Shown here: positions 19,001 through 26,778 of the stretch, piece by piece
Layout: every line of letters starts with the position of its first letter
How positions within the stretch are numbered: position 1 is the first letter of the stretch
From: a virus
Length of the DNA stretch: 52,951 bases
Strand: one strand, 5' to 3'
IMG/VR virus record: IMGVR_UViG_3300042691_023337
Location: 1 to 52,951 of that record
The notes under the pieces: generated by a model
What the model was told of the DNA's origin: nothing
Seen by the model: the letters and a program-made list of their open reading frames with translations, nothing else
Databases searched by the model: none
Program-made: the position numbers and the translations under genes

Positions 19001-20322
19001 TTTACACCATTGATTGTTTGAACTCTAATAAGCCCACCGCCCAAATTTTGTGCATCAATGTTATTACCCGAAAGTAATGAAGCAATGCTATTTGCTATTG
19101 TGTTCTGGTCGCCACCACCCGAAAACAAATAAGAAATATTTTTAGGGGAAGCATCGCCTACGGCATTAGAAACATAATCAAAACTAACATTATAAGTAGT
19201 ACCCGCTACAACAGCCGAACCAACATACAATGTTATTTCGTCAACCCCCGCATATTCGTACTTTAAACTAGGTAAAGCGTTATCTATGTTTACTTCAATA
19301 TCTGCATTTACTTTATTATACCCTTCCGTAATACCACCGTAAATAGGAGTATTACCATTAAGCATTTCTGCTGCATTAGCCTTTAAAGGAACGTAGTCTT
19401 GAATCTCATTAAATTCTGTTAAGTCAATAGGGGTATATAAGCCATCGTTCTTAAAATGTGTCAAATAAAATTCATCGTCTGAAATAGACAATTCATCTTT
19501 GTCTATAATTTCAAACAACTGCCAATCGGTAGTAGCCCCGCTTACAATCTCTCTTACCGCAACTTCAATCTTTTTTACTTCAAGCGAACCAGTACTTAGA
19601 TATATTGCAATCTTGTTGTTTTTTGTCGGGTCGTCTGCATAAGTATCATCATAATCAAAAGGCAAAGGAACTGCTGAAAATTCAGACCATACGGACTTTT
19701 CGTAGTTCTCAAATACCCATCTATATGAAAATTGAAACAGTTTATTTTTAAGATTGTTTATTGTTACGTTTGTATCGTTTACATAAACAACTTTTGGAGC
19801 CATTTGTGGGCAAGGTTTAGCCACATCTAAGTATTCTTCCAACCATGTAGAGTAAGTAGCACCTACGTTTATGCGTCTTGGCTGGTTCAGCCCGTCATTA
19901 AAAAATAACAAGTCCCCTTCACTTTCATCTCTATGAATTACGTTTATAGAGTTTACTTTATATGAAGGGTTGAAGTTTAAAATATCTACGCCACCACTAT
20001 CTGTTTTGCTTTCTAAAACCTTAGATATTGTATCTGTATTTCTGTTGTAAGCAAGTATGCTGTGGAAGTTGTTACTATTCCAAATAAAGTAGTAAATCTT
20101 GTTTCTTACTAAGTCGGGGTAGTGCCCTATTTCTTTATTGTCGCCACTTGGTAAAGTATAGTTTACCTTTCTGTTGCCTAATATATTAGCCACAACCCTA
20201 TCTTGCCCTTCACCTAAAGAATCTTTTGTAATGTTTAAGGCATAAGTATAATCACCCGCAGGCACTTTAAAGTCCTGCACATCTAAGTTCAACTTACCGC
20301 TAAAATCCCTGTTTATAAGCAT
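16063..20322 (-). CDS. Tail nozzle/muzzle protein
   Basis: 1419 residues, beta-rich throughout. The N-terminus (INRDFSGKLNLDVQDFKVPAGDY) and the following region with repeated Tyr/Phe-rich strands and the phrase NDGLNQPRRINVG near 145 look like nozzle proteins of the T7 gp12 type and the muzzle of crAss-like phages, which form a propeller-like tube at the tail tip. Large insertion domains (around 330-600 and 850-1000) are Ser/Thr/Gly-rich. It is flanked by a ring-type protein and an ejection-type protein, as expected for a short tail. Exact family could not be checked. Confidence 0.65.
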   Translation of the reverse strand: MLINRDFSGKLNLDVQDFKVPAGDYTYALNITKDSLGEGQDRVVANILGNRKVNYTLPSGDNKEIGHYPDLVRNKIYYFIWNSNNFHSILAYNRNTDTISKVLESKTDSGGVDILNFNPSYKVNSINVIHRDESEGDLLFFNDGLNQPRRINVGATYSTWLEEYLDVAKPCPQMAPKVVYVNDTNVTINNLKNKLFQFSYRWVFENYEKSVWSEFSAVPLPFDYDDTYADDPTKNNKIAIYLSTGSLEVKKIEVAVREIVSGATTDWQLFEIIDKDELSISDDEFYLTHFKNDGLYTPIDLTEFNEIQDYVPLKANAAEMLNGNTPIYGGITEGYNKVNADIEVNIDNALPSLKYEYAGVDEITLYVGSAVVAGTTYNVSFDYVSNAVGDASPKNISYLFSGGGDQNTIANSIASLLSGNNIDAQNLGGGLIRVQTINGVNGSITNVVVSVSVGAASDYFLDYSGTLFTAFCKGVDSGTQGTQIKIVLNGFQVNADDLLNGRAKYVINAINGSGSSIGVEYSYTSGDQVSVSTLLGNIQAALISNGWTFVSLSNGVLTMNYAGGFTLFSSGLKLNSSSINRQTTQFAYPYDAGATFQLMYFDSKGRTNGVTYDVDGNFKTPSGSNAVDFPQPQLIINHRPPTWAVYYKIVRTNNTTYQKRLQWISDSAYSDSASTPSGDRYVYIGISNIDLYNNQIEGTKGIVSYSYQQGDRIRITNRYSALGVLNAVEQVDYEVLGLETNPVINGAEYSGNFVKVKYPQSLPTGILFDGTADYQNYEILLYSIRQTAADTKKLYFEFGKCFGIGNAGTANAYHIGLDQTQSADLATPAKITLANGDLFFRKRTIPLGTRKTFSGSGLYTTNFGTVSPFWMVGVPVGTITNGNFTFRTQNSNAASNAAGVFPTNASNECVFNNTGANPCFLRLAGTIPVTSDASASYALIAKITTASTTTIQTVMEAQSITLPDAGYNFEFDRVITVPANAKVFLLSHVLGRTATPPNVGVGSFNLTAEAYTKLTIPIIEQSFSDTYNLVGNSNGRASAVDENAKQTYYPTLVRFGQSYQADTSINGTNRFLFDNFDTYDRSFGDVRRLHVRDRYMKVYQKFKVGNVPVLTQIVKDVQGNPLQAESDRLINKIQYYSGEYGIGDSPNSLAWNNFADYFVDDYRGVVCRLGQEGITPLSIVHETNAFFVDKLKAYRTDLNNGIAATGQTYKGDPQVYGVFDAATNKYIIMMEQITRYSNPSTISFQQEGYTVCFDERLNGFESFYSWKPEGATCLGTLLVSFKEGELWKHDSTTYCNFYGTQYQAEIDGAFNDNMLQKKTFISLSELSSGVWTCPEISTQMYSYGTTKQQSNLIVGDFKLKEGQYHATFKRDINSQRGLINGETLKGQYILIKFRATNPSQFVYLSGVSVKYIPSPLTNR

Positions 20323-20327
20323 TTATG

Positions 20328-21092
20328 TTACACTTTAACTGTTAGTCGCTGATTCTCTAAGTTCCATTGGTATGCTTGGTTCAAATCAAGCGGATTCCAT
20401 TGTGCAATAGCGTGTCGTCTTTCGTTGTAGAAATTTGACTTTAATTCACTTACAGGCACACCCAACTTTCTACCCTTAAAAGAAAGTTCATTGTCTTTCC
20501 ATGCCAACCATGCTATAAGCGCTTCTCTAAATACAAGTGGAATAGAATACTCTTGGCTTTCATCGGGGGCGCATTGGTACTCTAGCATAATGTAATCGTA
20601 GGCAAAATCTTCGTTCAAAAGAATTACACCATCGCTTACGCTTACCTTATACCCGCCCACCTGTGTACCACTTGGCGCACCGTATAATTGATAAAAGAAA
20701 CCGCCCGTCCAAAAATTAAAGAAATTGTAAGGGTTTTGGTTGTAAATATCTACTAAAGTATTATCTTCTGTCTTTGTTTGTCTGTCGGGTAGGTTTGCTG
20801 CAAAGTTGGTTAGTTTGTCGTTTTGCTTTAAAACAACAATCTCCCCCCTGCTATTTAAGATACCTACTTTATTCCACCTAATACAATCGGCAGGTATATC
20901 TACTGTTTTGTTACCTTTTACGGGTAACTTCTGTGTTCTAATTTGATAAAACATACCAATCCCCAACTTATCCATTCCACGAAAAGCCAAATTCCACAAC
21001 TTATTATACTTGTGGTTTGATTGTTCGCTTTGGGTAAGGTAGTCAACGACTACGGAATCTATGCTTATCCAACCTGCGGTTTTAGGTGTCAT
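20328..21092 (-). CDS. Neck/ring-type structural protein
   Basis: 254 residues. Begins with TPKTAGWISIDSVVVDYL, has a strand-rich middle with several Tyr/Phe and a helical end containing FREALIAWLAWKDNELSFKG. This arrangement, a helical core around a beta-domain with a late helix holding Ala-Trp-Lys/Arg, fits the head-to-tail connector or ring proteins of podoviruses. It is placed directly before the nozzle gene (five-base gap). Not recognised at family level with certainty. Confidence 0.5.
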   Translation of the reverse strand: MTPKTAGWISIDSVVVDYLTQSEQSNHKYNKLWNLAFRGMDKLGIGMFYQIRTQKLPVKGNKTVDIPADCIRWNKVGILNSRGEIVVLKQNDKLTNFAANLPDRQTKTEDNTLVDIYNQNPYNFFNFWTGGFFYQLYGAPSGTQVGGYKVSVSDGVILLNEDFAYDYIMLEYQCAPDESQEYSIPLVFREALIAWLAWKDNELSFKGRKLGVPVSELKSNFYNERRHAIAQWNPLDLNQAYQWNLENQRLTVKV

Positions 21093-21098
21093 TTATTG

Positions 21099-21371
21099 TT
21101 AATTTTCTGTATAACCCAAAATATCATAATCATCTATCAGCACATACGTTTCGCCATTTTCTTCAATCTCCAACCCTGCGTCTTTAATATGCCAACAAGT
21201 TTGACCTGCTTTAAACTCCATTGGCTTTTTTGCCGTTCCGTTACCCACATCTACAATCTTTGCTTGGCATCCCCTTTTCTTAAAAGAATCAGGCACAATA
21301 ATACCACTATCTGTTACATCTTGCATAGGTACTGGCTTTAATAGCACCTTGTTTCTAATTGGCTTTATCAT
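21099..21371 (-). CDS. GroES-like co-chaperonin (Cpn10)
   Basis: 90 residues, close to the 95-97 of GroES. It starts IRNKVLLKPVPMQDVTDSGI, with the mobile-loop region and the GIIVP motif that contacts GroEL, followed by AKIVDVGNGTAKKPMEFKAG (the GxVxxVGxG and K-x-G-Q/D strands) and ends with ETYVLIDDYDILG, matching the Cpn10 C-terminus. Phages such as T4 (gp31) carry their own co-chaperonin so that host GroEL can fold capsid protein. Here it lies in the neck-gene cluster, 2.4 kb from the capsid gene, and may serve that purpose. Confidence 0.85.
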   Translation of the reverse strand: MIKPIRNKVLLKPVPMQDVTDSGIIVPDSFKKRGCQAKIVDVGNGTAKKPMEFKAGQTCWHIKDAGLEIEENGETYVLIDDYDILGYTEN

Positions 21372-21386
21372 GTTTATTTGTTTTTC

Positions 21387-22010
21387 TTATGCAACGTCCA
21401 CACCATCATTAGCGGAATCTTTCTTTTGCCCACGTTCAAAAACTAATTGCCTAACTACATATTCACGAAGTTGTGGTATGTAATCGTCAGGAACATTTAG
21501 CTTGCTATCCAAATCGGCACTATCCCCACCGCTAATAATTCTTACTTTCGCTGTATAATCAGTAAGGGGTATTACACTCTTAATGTAGAAACTATCCCCT
21601 TCATTCCAACCAACTACCCTGTTTTGAATAGGTCTTGCGCTTGACAAAAAGCTAACCTCATTCATGCTTAAAATAACCACTTCTAATGAAACGTCTTTGC
21701 CATCTTTAAGCTGTACAGACGCAACCCCTTCGTTTTTGCCTACGCCTACGGGGACTTGTGGGATAGTCAACTTATAAATAAAGTTTTCATCTTGCGTAAT
21801 AGCAAGCCCCTTGTAAGTAGTATAAAAGCTATTGTTTACATAAGCAACCCCATCTAAGGCATTACTATCTGTATAGTTTTTTCTTGCTACAAAGCCAATA
21901 GCTTCATTTAGGTATGAATTAACTAAACCTTCGGTAATAGCGGCATCATCGTTGGGCTGCCCACCGTACACCTGCCTAAGTACCTGTTCTATAAAATACC
22001 TTCTTGTCAT
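21387..22010 (-). CDS. Neck/head-completion-type structural protein
   Basis: 207 residues. Helical N-terminus (TRRYFIEQVLRQVYGGQPNDDA), beta-rich middle, and a C-terminal helix (IPQLREYVVRQLVFERGQ) followed by an acidic tail. The pattern with a late LREYVVRQL-type helix is shared by several podovirus connector proteins. It overlaps the gene at 22010 by one base. Probably a ring or stopper protein; the exact role is not visible. Confidence 0.5.
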   Translation of the reverse strand: MTRRYFIEQVLRQVYGGQPNDDAAITEGLVNSYLNEAIGFVARKNYTDSNALDGVAYVNNSFYTTYKGLAITQDENFIYKLTIPQVPVGVGKNEGVASVQLKDGKDVSLEVVILSMNEVSFLSSARPIQNRVVGWNEGDSFYIKSVIPLTDYTAKVRIISGGDSADLDSKLNVPDDYIPQLREYVVRQLVFERGQKKDSANDGVDVA

Positions 22011-22675
22011 TATTGACCTTGTGCTTTAAGTTGAGCAGCGTAAGCCGCAATATCGTTTGCTTGAAGGTTTACACTTATCATTGGTAAAGCCCTTGCTATA
22101 ATCTGCATAATATCCACATCGTACCATTCGGGCTGTACGGAAGTACCCGAATTATATACAGGGCGACCATCGCCATCTAAGGTATAACCCCATTGCATAT
22201 AGTTAGGTGTTCTAACATAGCTTAATTTGGGATTTGAGATACTATTAGGATAGAATAAGAAACCGTTTGACTGAATAAGATAAATAGGGTTTGTTGCTAC
22301 GGGGTCAATTACGCTATTCTTATAGCTATAAAGACTATCCTGTTGAACAAAACGAACCCTTTTATCATCACTTGTGTACATTGCTACTGCCGCTTCAAAA
22401 TCTGCGGGATATGCTGCCACCCCACTTGAAACTGACAATGTAACGGGGGCTTGAATAAACGGTGTTAATCTTTGCATAATTGGTTGGTTCATACCCAACT
22501 CAATTCTTGCTACCTGTCTGCCGTATTGGTATTGTTCGGGGTTGCCCAACAAAAACGCCAAATAAGACCTTTCAGCCTGTGGCATAATCAAATTAAATTC
22601 ATCGGGAGATAGGTCGCCCGTTTGCTGCTTATTGATTATGTATTGTATAAGCTGATAAACCTGATTGACGTTCAT
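22010..22675 (-). CDS. Neck/ring-type structural protein
   Basis: 221 residues from the ATG at 22675. A longer reading from 22714 would run through the promoter box, so the shorter start is chosen. N-terminal helices (QVYQLIQYIINKQQTGDLSP and SYLAFLLGNPEQY), a beta-rich middle with Tyr/Pro, and a helical end. Position and make-up fit a connector component. The promoter TATATTTG lies four bases before ATG, so the transcript is likely leaderless, and a terminator of the previous unit lies just upstream, making this the first gene of a neck/tail sub-operon. Confidence 0.55.
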   Translation of the reverse strand: MNVNQVYQLIQYIINKQQTGDLSPDEFNLIMPQAERSYLAFLLGNPEQYQYGRQVARIELGMNQPIMQRLTPFIQAPVTLSVSSGVAAYPADFEAAVAMYTSDDKRVRFVQQDSLYSYKNSVIDPVATNPIYLIQSNGFLFYPNSISNPKLSYVRTPNYMQWGYTLDGDGRPVYNSGTSVQPEWYDVDIMQIIARALPMISVNLQANDIAAYAAQLKAQGQ

Positions 22676-22679
22676 AAGC

Positions 22680-22687
22680 CAAATATA
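22680..22687 (-). promoter_or_regulatory. Promoter -7 box for the neck/tail sub-operon (leaderless spacing)
   Basis: The minus strand reads TATATTTG-GCTT-ATG, the same geometry as in front of the ferritin gene. It follows directly after the terminator at 22700-22727. Confidence 0.6.
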
Positions 22688-22699
22688 ATTAATTCCAAC

Positions 22700-22727
22700 A
22701 AAAAAAGCCCACAAAAAAGTGGGCTAA
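22700..22727 (-). terminator. Intrinsic terminator after the 22747-23646 gene
   Basis: On the minus strand AGCCCAC pairs with GTGGGCT around a T-rich loop and is followed by six T's. Confidence 0.85.
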
Positions 22728-22746
22728 TTTTTAAAAACAATTCAAA

Positions 22747-23646
22747 CTACATTACAGCGTATTGTTTTAGTTGCTGCAAGAACTCTGTAGATTCTTTTGT
22801 TCTGTTTAAAGCAAAGTCAATTAAGTGCTTTGTGGGATTTACAGCAGGTGGAACAGAACAGATAAAACCGCCCGTACCCCAATAAATCTTATCGCCATTA
22901 ACCATAATCTTGCTTTGACTAACAGCCCTTCTTACCATGTAAGATACCTCTACTTGTTCGCTGTCAAATGTTTTATGGAAAAATTCAGGGTTGGCTTTTG
23001 CCTTTTGCGCGTATTCGTAGCGAATCATCTTTTCGGGCTTCAACTCCCCAAATTCATCTGTAAACCTTACACCTAAGAATGAAGCGTGTTTTTTAGCAAT
23101 TTCATAATCGCAGGTAAGTGCTTTTTGCATTGCATCAAATTCTGCCATTGCTTGTTGTTCGGCTTGTTGTGCTGCCTTTAATGGGTCGTGCTTTTCAAAT
23201 TGGAAACGGCAATAACGTATTTTTTTCTTTACATCTACGTTACCATTGTGTAAGTCTAAAAACAACAAAGCAGTTTCATCGTGTGCTGAAATTCTTGCAA
23301 TACGGTTATCAAACCTAATGCTTCTACGGTTTCTGTTTACGTAGTCTTTGTCGTACTCTTTTTGTTCGTCCATCCAAATGGTAGAAACACCCGAAAGCAG
23401 TCTTGCTCGTCTTGTTTTACCTGTGGCGGGGTCAATTACATCTTCGATACCATCAATATAAATCGTCCCCTTTCTACTACCCTTCATTCTATAGATATAG
23501 AACTCTTTTTGGGGTTTTGGTTTTTCATTTTCAAATACAGTATCATCACTTGATACTAACTCTGGTAACGGCTCAAGATTTAAAGAACCTTCACTACCAT
23601 TCATTGATTGCTGAACATTAGTCAGCGTTGTGGCTTTGCGTCCCAT
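22747..23646 (-). CDS. Head protein downstream of the capsid gene
   Basis: 299 residues from the ATG at 23646 (Met-Gly-Arg-Lys). An in-frame Met further up at 23727 would start inside the capsid terminator hairpin and is rejected. Hydrophilic N-terminus, then FYIYRMKGSRKGTIYIDGIE and a long helical charged region, no enzyme motif. Its place right after the major capsid gene, with its own terminator, suggests an abundant head-associated or cement/neck protein. The ATG is preceded by an 11-A run and two small hairpins (23650-23700). Confidence 0.5.
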   Translation of the reverse strand: MGRKATTLTNVQQSMNGSEGSLNLEPLPELVSSDDTVFENEKPKPQKEFYIYRMKGSRKGTIYIDGIEDVIDPATGKTRRARLLSGVSTIWMDEQKEYDKDYVNRNRRSIRFDNRIARISAHDETALLFLDLHNGNVDVKKKIRYCRFQFEKHDPLKAAQQAEQQAMAEFDAMQKALTCDYEIAKKHASFLGVRFTDEFGELKPEKMIRYEYAQKAKANPEFFHKTFDSEQVEVSYMVRRAVSQSKIMVNGDKIYWGTGGFICSVPPAVNPTKHLIDFALNRTKESTEFLQQLKQYAVM

Positions 23647-23702
23647 TTTATTTTTTTTTTTACATTTAACACCCAATATTGGGCAACTCCCTGCGGGGAG
23701 AT

Positions 23703-23734
23703 ATTTAAAAATGGGGCGGAATTTCACCGCCCCT
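23703..23734 (-). terminator. Terminator after the major capsid gene
   Basis: The minus strand has GGGGCGG, a seven-base loop, CCGCCCC, then ATTTTTAAA. It begins 15 bases after the capsid stop codon. A strong stem here is usual after the most highly expressed phage gene; some read-through must reach the next gene. Confidence 0.85.
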
Positions 23735-23747
23735 AAGTTATTGGTAA

Positions 23748-25172
23748 TTAGCCTCTAACGATGATGAACTGGTTACCCGCAACAACACGGCTGCCTCTGT
23801 AACAGATCATTTCTACGTTATCTTCCATTTTACCTGAAGTTGGGTTTTCAGAACCACCGCCCCATCTCCAAACACGAATACCGTTACCGATAGTACCACC
23901 TTTAACAGGCTGTTGGTACATAATCTGAATGTTTTTGTAAACATTAGCAGCGTTACGGGTATCACGTGCTTCACCTTGTGGGATGATTAAACCGTAATCA
24001 CGGAAGTAATCATTTGCGGGTGTTTTACCATAAACAGCTTCGGTGTTGAATGGAGTGTACTTCTTGGTTTGGAACAAGTAGCCATCAATCATTACGCTTT
24101 CAAAGCCGTAAGCCAAAGATGCTTCTTTAGACTTTTCACCGCTACCCCATACCCATGCACCAGCAGGGAGGTCTTTGTACAAGCCATCAGAGAAGTTTTG
24201 CTTTTGGTAAATATCCATCAACCATACGTTCTGCTTGGCGCAACCTTGAACGTCCATGCTACGAGTAATCTCATGCAGCTTAGAAATATCCAAAGAACCA
24301 GCAGAGTAGTTGATTTCAGTAGCAACATCTTCAACCTGTGGGATGATACCCTTAGAACCAACGGAAGTACCGCCAGAGATGTTGTTAACTGTGTTACCAC
24401 GCATCAGCTTGAACTCGATGTTGTTCTTGAAGCGTTGGTTAGTCTTAAACAAGCCTTTCAGAGTGAAGAAAGAAGGGCCAGCCAAACCACCACCCGCAGG
24501 GGCAGAACCGCTTACACCGCTATTGTAGAATACTTCAGCCATTTCAGCTAAGTCAGTAGCAGAGAATGTATCACGGATTTCGGTGGTTGTGTTGGTCTTT
24601 TTCTCGTCCAAATGTACTTGTGTATCGTTTGTATCAGATGCTTCACCTGCGTCTGTGATACCAGAAAGCAACAGGACTTCGTTTGCTAACAGGTCTGTGC
24701 TACCAGCAGATACAAATGCTTGAGAAGAAAGCAAAGGACGGATAGTACAAGTTTGAGGGTTTGCGCCTGTGTTTACAGTCAGGATTTTACCTTCGATATT
24801 GCTTGAAGCAATACGTACTGTTTCACCTACACGCAAAGGAGAGCTATCAGAATCGTACATATCTTCAGCAGAGATAGTTACGGTTACAGTAGCACCCGCA
24901 GCAGGAGCAGAAACTACAGAACCAACACTAACCGCTAATTGGTTACGACCTCTGTTTTGGAACCAGAAAAATTCACGGTTCTTAACTTCTTCCATACCAC
25001 CAAATGTAGCAAGCCACATGGTAAAATCTTCGTTACCATATTTTTCGGTGTACTTAGAATAAAATTGAGGGGTCAACAACTGAAGGTCAGAAATTAACGC
25101 CCTATCTACGCCATTCGGTACTGTAATTGCACCGGGTTTTGGCACTAATGAAGTAGGGATTCCACTTGACAT
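23748..25172 (-). CDS. Major capsid protein
   Basis: 474 residues, the expected size for an HK97-fold capsid protein of this phage type. N-terminal helix region, then a domain with FWFQNRGRNQ near 70, and a C-terminal part with Gly-rich turns (VWRWGGGSENPTSGKMEDN) ending in FIIVRG. The identification rests on its place directly after a scaffold-like gene and portal, its length, and codon choice: Arg is often CGT and Gly GGT, unlike the AGA/GGG use of neighbours, as in very highly expressed genes. A strong terminator follows. Confidence 0.75.
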   Translation of the reverse strand: MSSGIPTSLVPKPGAITVPNGVDRALISDLQLLTPQFYSKYTEKYGNEDFTMWLATFGGMEEVKNREFFWFQNRGRNQLAVSVGSVVSAPAAGATVTVTISAEDMYDSDSSPLRVGETVRIASSNIEGKILTVNTGANPQTCTIRPLLSSQAFVSAGSTDLLANEVLLLSGITDAGEASDTNDTQVHLDEKKTNTTTEIRDTFSATDLAEMAEVFYNSGVSGSAPAGGGLAGPSFFTLKGLFKTNQRFKNNIEFKLMRGNTVNNISGGTSVGSKGIIPQVEDVATEINYSAGSLDISKLHEITRSMDVQGCAKQNVWLMDIYQKQNFSDGLYKDLPAGAWVWGSGEKSKEASLAYGFESVMIDGYLFQTKKYTPFNTEAVYGKTPANDYFRDYGLIIPQGEARDTRNAANVYKNIQIMYQQPVKGGTIGNGIRVWRWGGGSENPTSGKMEDNVEMICYRGSRVVAGNQFIIVRG

Positions 25173-25210
25173 TTTTTAAAAATTTAATTGGGTTTTTGAA
25201 TAATTGTTTA

Positions 25211-26386
25211 TCAGGAATTTTCAAAGAAGTATGCAACTGCATCTGCGGGGATTTCCGCTTGACCGTTGGTGTTTCCTTGATATGCACCTCCTGAAGTGCT
25301 TGTCAAGTTGATATTCTTTTTTGCTTTGATTAATCCTACTTTAAACTGCGATACTGCTTCGTTTGCAATTTTTTGAAAGACCTTTTCTTTGTTTTGCAAC
25401 AAATACAAATCTTCCATTGCCTGTTTAGTATTGAATTTACCTTCATCGGAAATCCACATACTACCCAAAAACTCGTCAGCATTAAAGTTTTCAAGTACGT
25501 TTTTCAAAGCCAACTTTTCTTCGTTGGTTGGGGTGTAAGCTACTGCTACTTCGACATCCTCGTCTTTAGCGGCTACTTTAAAACCATCGAACAAGTTGTA
25601 CTCTTTTTTCAATGTATCTAAGTATTTCTGTCTAACAGCAGGGTCAACTTGAACTCCCTGTTCTTGTTGTGTTGCTTGTTTTTCAGAACTTTTTAGCACA
25701 TCGGGTAATACCAACTCAATTTTAGCTATTTCGGGCTTAGCGATTTTGGCATCTACAATAATCTCTTTTTCTACAAGTGATTTTTCTTTTTGCCATGCGC
25801 TAAGTTTTCTTTCGTAATCTTCATCAGTATCGTAATCATCTCGTACAGGTTGTTCGGGAATACGGTACTGCTTACTTAGTTTGTATTCAATTTCGTCAGG
25901 GGTAAGTTCCTTGTATTGGTTGGCAAGCTTAGCGGCAAGAATTTCAAGTCCAGACTTTGCATCTGTAACTTCTAAATTCGCAAGTCTATCCACCTTTTGC
26001 TTTTCTGCTAAGTAGGAATAAACTTCTGCTTCTTTGCCTTCCAAAAGTGCTTGATACAGGTTCTTACTAATTTCGTTTGAAAACTCTACTTCTGTTTTAG
26101 GTGTAGATTTCAAAACCTTGTACTCATCAATAGCAGACTTGATTTCATCTACACTTTCAAAGCCAAAGGTTTCCTTTACGAAAGCTGAATAATCTACAGT
26201 ATTGGTTTGTTTATTTTCTTCTACTGTAGTTTGTGTTGCTGTAGCTTGTGCAACTTGTGTTTCTTCGCCCTGCGGGGCGGCAGTCGGAGCAGCTTCAACC
26301 CATGAAGTTTCGTCAAACGGATTAAATTGCGCTTGAACGTCTTGGGTTTCTGTTCCTTCTTGTGCTACTACTTGTTCTTCAGACAT
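25211..26386 (-). CDS. Capsid scaffold-type protein
   Basis: 391 residues, very acidic and Gln/Glu-rich at the N-terminus (VVAQEGTETQDVQAQ), long helices in the middle (YKVLKSTPKTEVEFSNEISK; LAAKLANQYKELTPDEIEYK) and a C-terminal helical end. Extended helical, low-hydrophobic proteins coded directly before the major capsid gene are scaffolds in most tailed phages. A protease role is unlikely because no Ser/His motif is seen. Confidence 0.65.
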   Translation of the reverse strand: MSEEQVVAQEGTETQDVQAQFNPFDETSWVEAAPTAAPQGEETQVAQATATQTTVEENKQTNTVDYSAFVKETFGFESVDEIKSAIDEYKVLKSTPKTEVEFSNEISKNLYQALLEGKEAEVYSYLAEKQKVDRLANLEVTDAKSGLEILAAKLANQYKELTPDEIEYKLSKQYRIPEQPVRDDYDTDEDYERKLSAWQKEKSLVEKEIIVDAKIAKPEIAKIELVLPDVLKSSEKQATQQEQGVQVDPAVRQKYLDTLKKEYNLFDGFKVAAKDEDVEVAVAYTPTNEEKLALKNVLENFNADEFLGSMWISDEGKFNTKQAMEDLYLLQNKEKVFQKIANEAVSQFKVGLIKAKKNINLTSTSGGAYQGNTNGQAEIPADAVAYFFENS

Positions 26387-26403
26387 ATATATTATGTTTT
26401 GGT

Positions 26404-26760
26404 TTATGCTATTTTCATCAGGTGCAGAATAACCTTAGTTGCGGTTACGCCTGTTTTGTTGAAGTTTAAAAACTTACCAACTCTTTCAAATCTAAAAGTT
26501 GCGCTACCTGAAGCAAGTGAAGTTGCGCCCGCGCCTGTGGCAAGGTTTACTCCTTGTACAGAATAAAAATCTGTTGCAGTTTCAGCACTACCCGCACCAA
26601 ACAAAGTAGAATTACCCGTATCATCCACACTTGCTTGGAAGTTTACGGTACTTGTTACGGTGTTTAGTCTTACAACTACAAAGTCGTATTGGCTTACGTC
26701 AAACGTAGCATTGTTGCTTGCGTTAAATTGACTTGTAAAATCCACACTTTGAACTATCAT
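26404..26760 (-). CDS. Small beta-rich head protein (candidate decoration protein)
   Basis: 118 residues, rich in Val, Thr, Ser and Asn with alternating strands and little charge, starting MIVQSVDFTSQFNASNNATF. Between portal and scaffold genes. Its composition and the lack of a catalytic motif suggest a head decoration or fibre protein, but this is inferred from position only. Confidence 0.5.
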   Translation of the reverse strand: MIVQSVDFTSQFNASNNATFDVSQYDFVVVRLNTVTSTVNFQASVDDTGNSTLFGAGSAETATDFYSVQGVNLATGAGATSLASGSATFRFERVGKFLNFNKTGVTATKVILHLMKIA

Positions 26761-26778
26761 AATTATTTAGTTTAATTG

